Below are positions 58,949 to 64,000 of a stretch of DNA of 64,000 bases, one piece after another. Numbering within the stretch: the first letter of the stretch is position 1; the number at the start of each line of letters is the position of its first letter. The notes under the pieces are model-generated. The model had not been told where the DNA came from. It saw only the letters and a list, made by a program, of their open reading frames with translations, and did not search any database. Position numbers and translations under genes: made by a program. Source of the DNA: Lineus longissimus (taxonomy: Eukaryota; Nemertea; Pilidiophora; Heteronemertea; Lineidae); contig NC_088316.1 in the NCBI RefSeq assembly GCF_910592395.1, forward strand, positions 372,001 to 436,000, written 5' to 3'.

Positions 58949-59429
58949 AACTATTTTGTAGAAGGTCCATTTTATTAGTCATCTGTCCAAGCTATATTTC
59001 AGCAATCAACTAGAACTTGGTGGAATACTGATGTTTGGAGGATGAGTCTCAACCATGACATACTTGTATATGCACAACATCCCTCCATGTTCTTTCCGTC
59101 CGATATTCTGAAGACAAAGTCACAACCTCCTGATCAAACTCTGTGGTCTGAACTATCGTACACATTTACAAGACCCACTCTGCCTATGCGTTGAAACCTG
59201 AATGGTAGTGGGCTGTTGTCCACAGACAATTTTTTTGGCTGTTTTAATTCCACCAGATTAGCAAGTGTCTTGACTTCAATTTTTCTTTCACCAGCCCATG
59301 CCAGGGCACATAAAGGTTGCATCCACGTGGCGAGTTCCTTCTGATGGATGTCTCTCAGACAGGATTGAGTTCCCTGGCTAACAAACCAAATTGTGGGCGA
59401 AAATCTCAATGCTGATGGTATCACCTTCA

Positions 59430-60230
59430 CATGTCACAATCGCTCACCATCTTTGGGGACAAGTGTCACAACCAGCCATAGCTCGTAGCAAAACGAAGAA
59501 GCTGATCAAGTTACTCTTCTTTCTGATCTTGACCTATTACAGCTGGTTCTACTCCGTCATTCACCTTCTCGCGCACTATAGTATACTGCACCAACTCGTG
59601 TGTGTGTCCTGTTTATCAGAGAAGGTTGCCCAATAAAAACGTTGACGCTTTCTCATCAGCATCGAATTGTGAATTTAGCGAAGGAAAAGTGGAAGCAACC
59701 ATGGTACGTCAAGACTATCATCATTATAGGCGTCACAACCAATGTCTGGCCATCATGAAACTAGACAGCTCGACTCTGCATAGTACCGGCGAGACAAGAT
59801 TATCACGAGTGTCACAACCAATGTCTGGCCGCCTTACACCTACAGTGGGCAAGTATCAGGGAAGATGTCACAACCAATGTCTGGCCGCCTTACACCTACA
59901 GTGGGCAAGTATCAGGGAAGATGTCACAACCAATGTCTTCAGCCACCATCAAGTTGGACTGCAATTGGCTCTGAGCCACGGTTTTCCGCCAGGACTGAGG
60001 AGACAAGTCACAACCATCTGATTACGAGGACGATATTTTCAACATATGCCAACCAAGGACATGGAAACTGGTGGTTAGGTGCATACATACTTCATGGACA
60101 GCCCCTTGTGGCAAGTTGTTGAAGGCAAGAGCCATGTTTGTTCCAAACATCTGAGAAACAGAATCACAGAACATATTCATCAATGAAGGATCAAACAACC
60201 AACAGAATTCACAACCACGAGGACAAGGAG
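59430..60230 (+). repeat. TCACAACCA repeat block with a 58-bp exact tandem duplication
   Basis: GTCACAACCAATGTCTGGCC begins a 58-bp unit that occurs twice in perfect tandem (about 59812-59927) and once more truncated at once. Diverged units with the same core lie on both sides (59437, 59720, 60006, 60210). Open frames here come from the repeat. Confidence 0.75.
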
Positions 60231-60286
60231 CCAATGCACTTCAAAGGCAAACGACATGGATCCAGCAGGATGACAGTTCACGGTCG

Positions 60287-60400
60287 TATGAATGAAGACA
60301 AGCAAATGCTTTCACTGAAAACTTCATGGATATACACTACACCTTTCTGTACAAAAGTGAACTAAAAGCATTTTACCAGTCTTTATTCATGTCACCTCAT
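60287..60400. mobile_element. Foldback MITE, family B, copy 2
   Basis: ATGAATGAAGACAAGCAAAT...GCTTT pairs with AAAGCATTTTACCAGTCTTT then ATTCATGTCACC. The centre differs completely from the copy at 48652-48770, though the arms match. Confidence 0.7.
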
Positions 60401-61213
60401 GCCGAGGACGAACAACCAGGGGAACATTTCACACATGGGTACATCACAATCTCTCAGGACAAGAAGGCAACGAAGTGAAGTAGACTTTGAGAGGAATTTT
60501 ATTTCCAAGTTAGCAATCCAGCAAGTGTGTTAGCACAAGAACCAGCTACTACTACAGTGATATTGTATTGCCCCTTGACAGAGGGACATTTGTAAATTGT
60601 TGGTGCATTTCACTTGCTAAATTCCTCTTTCCACACAAATTCATCAGATTGAATATTTGAAGTATGGGCCAAGAAGACCAACAGAAAAGACGTTTTAGAG
60701 GCATTCCCACAGTTTCATTTGCCTGTGTCAACAGTGGCCAGTAACCTGTTTATTCAATGTGATGCATCAGTGTGGTTGGATCTGGTTTGGCCACTCGAGA
60801 GAGCGTTTGCCGGGTCGCACCTCGGGGAGGTACCAGATCTCAACTGCAGACAGATGGGTGCCTAAGCTATCGTAGCCGCATTCCCCACCGTATCATACAG
60901 CCACAACCCATGTAAGGAGGCCAAGTGACAAGTCCTACGACTCAGGTACCTTTAGCATCTCAAAATAAAACTTCAAACATGAGAGTAAAGCACTTAAATT
61001 AACACGATTTATAGACTTCCAATAGCAAATATTTTCTCAAATCAAAACGTTCCAAATCATTAGACAATTCTTCCACAGAGCTGTGAACTTTTGCTACAGT
61101 TTTATCTTTGAGCTGCCAAGTGTACCTGATTCATAGAACAAACACAGCCCAAGGCTAGACACTAGGCCATTGTGAAAATTATCACAAAGACGACTTTTCC
61201 ATTTTCACATTTT

Positions 61214-61219
61214 TTTATT
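61214..61219 (-). terminator. Poly(A) signal, RPL31
   Basis: AATAAA on the minus strand about 27 bases after the RPL31 stop codon. Confidence 0.65.
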
Positions 61220-61245
61220 GGAATTTACATTTTCTTCTGTACATC

Positions 61246-62282
61246 TTACTCGCTATCAACATTCACGGTCTGTGAACCTGAAAAGAGAAAAGAGAGCACC
61301 TCAAGACATCTTGCTGAGACAGTTTCCACAGCTGGTCAAGTTTCCCAGCCCGATACGGAGAATAAATCAACTGCCCATACACCACAAAATTCATTTGTCA
61401 GACAGATATTACAGGATTAAAGCTCAATTTCTGAATGTTCCAAATCCAATATTCTTCATACCGTACATGAGATTTGTCCAAGAAGGGAACATGTGGGATA
61501 TTCACAAAGCTCCCTGAATTCTACTCAAGTTGGCCTGGACATCACTTACCCTTGAAGCCATTTGGCATCTCAACATATGTGACAAGTGTGTAGAGCTTAT
61601 GTGGGGAGTCCTCGTCCTCATTCCTCTTGCGGGCAATACGTACACGTACCCGGTAGGGTACGTTCCTTACTCCCTGGGACCAGATGTGCTTGTTCAGCCT
61701 AGTGTCGATTCGCACATCGGGAGTTCCCATCATCTTCTCGGCAAATTTCTTGATCTCCTTGACAGCCCGTGGTGCCCTCCTCTTGAATCCACTGAAACAG
61801 AACAGAACACAACAATGCTAGCTTGGCGCTAATGAGTATCAAGCTTCATGCAGCGCATCACAGCTGCAAGAGTAAGAACTGAAGACCAGGTTTGGTCTTG
61901 ACTTGACCGGACAGTACATCTACAATATACATTCCTGCTTGGAAACCACAGATGTAGGCGTAGATGGGAGCTCCTTTTTTTACAACACCATGAATCATGA
62001 AGTTGATGCAACAAATATATTTTTTGGCAACCCTGAACAGAGGACCGCCTGCAATACCTTATTCCAGTGATTTCCACACTTTCACTTGGGCAACTTCGCT
62101 TGCCCACCTGTGCTTGCATCTGCCCCTAATGATAGAGTTTCTGTTAGGTCGATAAAACTGATAACATGGAAAATCAAGACTTACACTCCGTGTATTCTCT
62201 TATGCATGTGGATGGTGTATTCTCTGGTGACCACCTCGGCAATAGCCGACTTCTTCTTATCGCCTTTCTTTGAACGAGCCAT
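61246..62282 (-). CDS. RPL31: 60S ribosomal protein L31 (eL31)
   Basis: Exons 62185-62282, 61550-61791 and 61246-61277 join in phase to 124 codons (123 residues; human 125). It is a component of the large ribosomal subunit near the peptide exit tunnel. Seen are [40 protein letters not shown], the [19 protein letters not shown] block, [36 protein letters not shown] and the end QTVNVDSE. The ATG lies exactly at an intron acceptor (TATTGCAG|ATG), so a non-coding first exon is expected; a donor CAG|GTAAAA is at 62441. The second exon codes for two thirds of the protein. Confidence 0.97.
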
Positions 62283-62440
62283 CTGCAATACCAGACATAC
62301 CATATAAATGACAGTGTCATGAAGCTGTTCTTAGCCAGAGCCTGGCTGACAACACTTACAGGCTAGTTTCTCTTAATTTTGAGCCAAGGCCAGGCCAAAC
62401 AGGAGTCAGGACAAAACATAAAATGATACAAACATTTTAC

Positions 62441-63716
62441 CTGCGTGTGTACTATATAATTATAGTAGGCCTACTACACATATCATGATTGGCCATTTAC
62501 AGCACGCACCACACCGGTCACCCACACTCGGACACTGCATTCCACCATTTACAGGAACTAGCACATCGCCACATCCACGACTATGATCATACACGATACA
62601 TGCACTCGCCGCACTGGCCAGTTGGACCAACAACTTAACAAGGCTGCATTACCTATTAGGGCCTTTGCCCTGGCCCTAGTCCTTGTCATGGATTCAACCT
62701 TGACACAACCACACAACCATCATTTCATCCCCATCATGTCAGGACCGTGTATATTTTACCACTGTACATTTCCATGTACATCGTCATATTGTACATGCCC
62801 ATGTCAGAACACATGTACATTTTGTGCAGAAAGTCCCATTGCGCATCCATGACAAAATCATTTATTTTGAAGCCACCAGGTAATATTCATTGATAAATTA
62901 TCACTGTTAAGGCTTTTTAAGAGTCTTGGCATTCTGTACATGTGGGTTATATTTCTTTTTGAAAACTGATTATCGGCGATTTGACGGATTTAATTTACAA
63001 ATTTCATCGAAACTGACCTCAAGCCGGAGTGAATGCTATAAAGGAAGTCGAAAGGGTATCCGGTCGTTTCGCTACCTGACGTTTTCGCCCCCAGTCGTTG
63101 CGCTCCAAATCGAAGTCGTTTCGCTCCCTGGGACTTTTTTGATCAGGTTCCTTCCGTTAGGCGGCGCAGGATATAATTTGCTGAGAAAAACTTCTTAAAA
63201 ATTGTCATTTCATGATTAACAATTTAAATACAAATTACTGATGGTAACCAGGTGTTTATAAACCCTCGGACCCTCTTAGTAGAGACTTCAATATCTGCCG
63301 AATCATTTAAAACATATGAAAATGTCCTAGTTTGCTCGTTTGTCGTATTGCAGTAGGTTGACATTGGTTTACTTTCCACACTGTACATTTTTGATGGGAA
63401 AATTCCTACACCTCCATATTCACCAGTACCCTATTCAGTTGAGTTTAGTTCTGAATTCGAGAATTTCATGATTCATGACCAGTCAGTGATGAATGGATCC
63501 TATATTCTAGCATAAGAAACACAAGTCTCAATGGTCTTGGTCCTATCCTATCCTGGCTGTGATAATATTCAGCCACAAAGTTATCAGCTGATCAGTTTCT
63601 TCAAGAATTTGAAGAAAGGGAAACTCAACTTTGTTTTATATCAAGTTGTTCATGACTTCTTTCATTTCAGTTACCCCTTCTACAATAACAAATGTAACCT
63701 TCATCACGTCTCTTAA
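62441..63716. other. RPL31 5' exon/promoter and upstream stretch of the next gene
   Basis: A minus-strand donor at 62440/62441 (ACACGCAG|GTAAAA) is the likely end of the non-coding RPL31 exon. Further right, short direct repeats of GTCGTTTCGCTCC occur at about 63060-63135. An acceptor (TTTCATTTCAG, ending 63670) lies 46 bases before the last gene's ATG and may begin its 5' UTR exon. Open frames in this stretch are not conserved. Confidence 0.5.
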
Positions 63717-64000
63717 ATGTCTCTCCTTTCCTTGGTGATGGAGTGGATGATTGTGCTGTTGTGTGGCTGTTTACAGTTCTATATCAGTGATGGTAAGTGT
63801 ATGTGTATATAATGTGATATGGTATGCACCTCAGCTATGACCTGACTGGGGAACGAGATAATAAGATCTGTAATAATCTTTTAGATCCTGGATCTATATA
63901 ATGCAAACTTTTTTTTCTCTTTCAGCTTGTGTGAACCGACAAGATGAAAACATGCCCTATGGTGGCGTGATTTCTGTTGAAAATTATCCGGAAGGAGTCA
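63717..64000 (+). CDS. Secreted or type I membrane protein, possibly CUB domain (cut by window end)
   Basis: Exon 1 (63717-63792) encodes MSLLSLVMEWMIVLLCGCLQ and a few more residues, a clear hydrophobic signal peptide, ending at GTAAGT. Exon 2 starts at 63926 after TTTTCTCTTTCAG in phase and continues past the window: ACVNRQDENMPYGGVISVEN and then YPEGV. The string C..GGVIS..NYPEG is like the first strand of a CUB domain (C-G-G-x-I-x-S-P-N-Y-P). The rest of the gene lies outside, so neither the domain nor its family can be settled. Confidence 0.6.

Larger units (their letters stand above)
58949..61213. other. Intergenic stretch rich in TCACAACCA repeats
   Basis: Between ANAPC10 and RPL31 no exon was recognised. 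The stretch holds a dispersed and partly tandem repeat with the core TCACAACCA (see 59430-60230) and a foldback MITE (60287-60400). Confidence 0.6.

Overview
This is a 64 kb piece of an animal nuclear genome, most likely a marine invertebrate. Genes are split into many small exons with GT..AG introns, the GC content is moderate, poly(A) signals are AATAAA, and minisatellites, MITE-like foldbacks and tRNA-derived SINE fragments are abundant. The species cannot be fixed from sequence alone. The palindrome GTAGGCCTAC and the number of CUB-, RPL31- and NDUFC2-type genes fit a lophotrochozoan or invertebrate deuterostome, but this is only an impression.

The left third (1-30000) is gene-poor. It holds a 24-bp minisatellite (4152-5104), a 44-bp degenerate repeat (7323-7590), foldback MITEs (8529-8646, 10588-10769, 12263-12449), an inverted-repeat element (13487-14214), a 48-bp repeat (15345-15622) and a very large 83-bp satellite (19504-24057). 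Only two genes are seen there. One is a small unrecognised multi-exon gene starting at 10258. The other is a complete five-exon gene (24370-27922) for an unrecognised 273-residue protein. The promoter and the first 36 codons of that second gene are present a second time, apparently without change, on the far side of the satellite (19760-20190).

The right half (30600-64000) is dense with conserved genes whose exons could be joined in phase to full length: NDUFC2 (complex I, minus), DDX11/CHL1 helicase (22 coding exons, minus), GRHPR (plus), RRM1 (16 exons, minus; 791 residues), ANAPC10 (plus; 185 residues), RPL31 (minus; 123 residues), and the start of a secreted protein that may carry a CUB domain (plus, cut by the window end). 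GRHPR/DDX11 and RRM1/ANAPC10 are head-to-head pairs with short shared promoters. Both promoters contain the E2F-type octamer TTTCCCGC and a short perfect or near-perfect hairpin.

Three of these genes work in the S phase to mitosis programme: RRM1 makes dNTPs, DDX11 supports sister-chromatid cohesion and fork stability, and ANAPC10 supplies the substrate-recruiting subunit of the APC/C. GRHPR (glyoxylate detoxification), NDUFC2 (respiration) and RPL31 (ribosome) are housekeeping genes. The observations most worth a second look are the duplicated promoter and exon around the satellite with its 14-unit higher-order repeat, the unusual acidic N-terminal extension of DDX11 (a duplicated Asp-run/IDLD module and a PIP-like motif), the shared E2F-type promoters, and several apparently uncharacterised foldback and SINE families.
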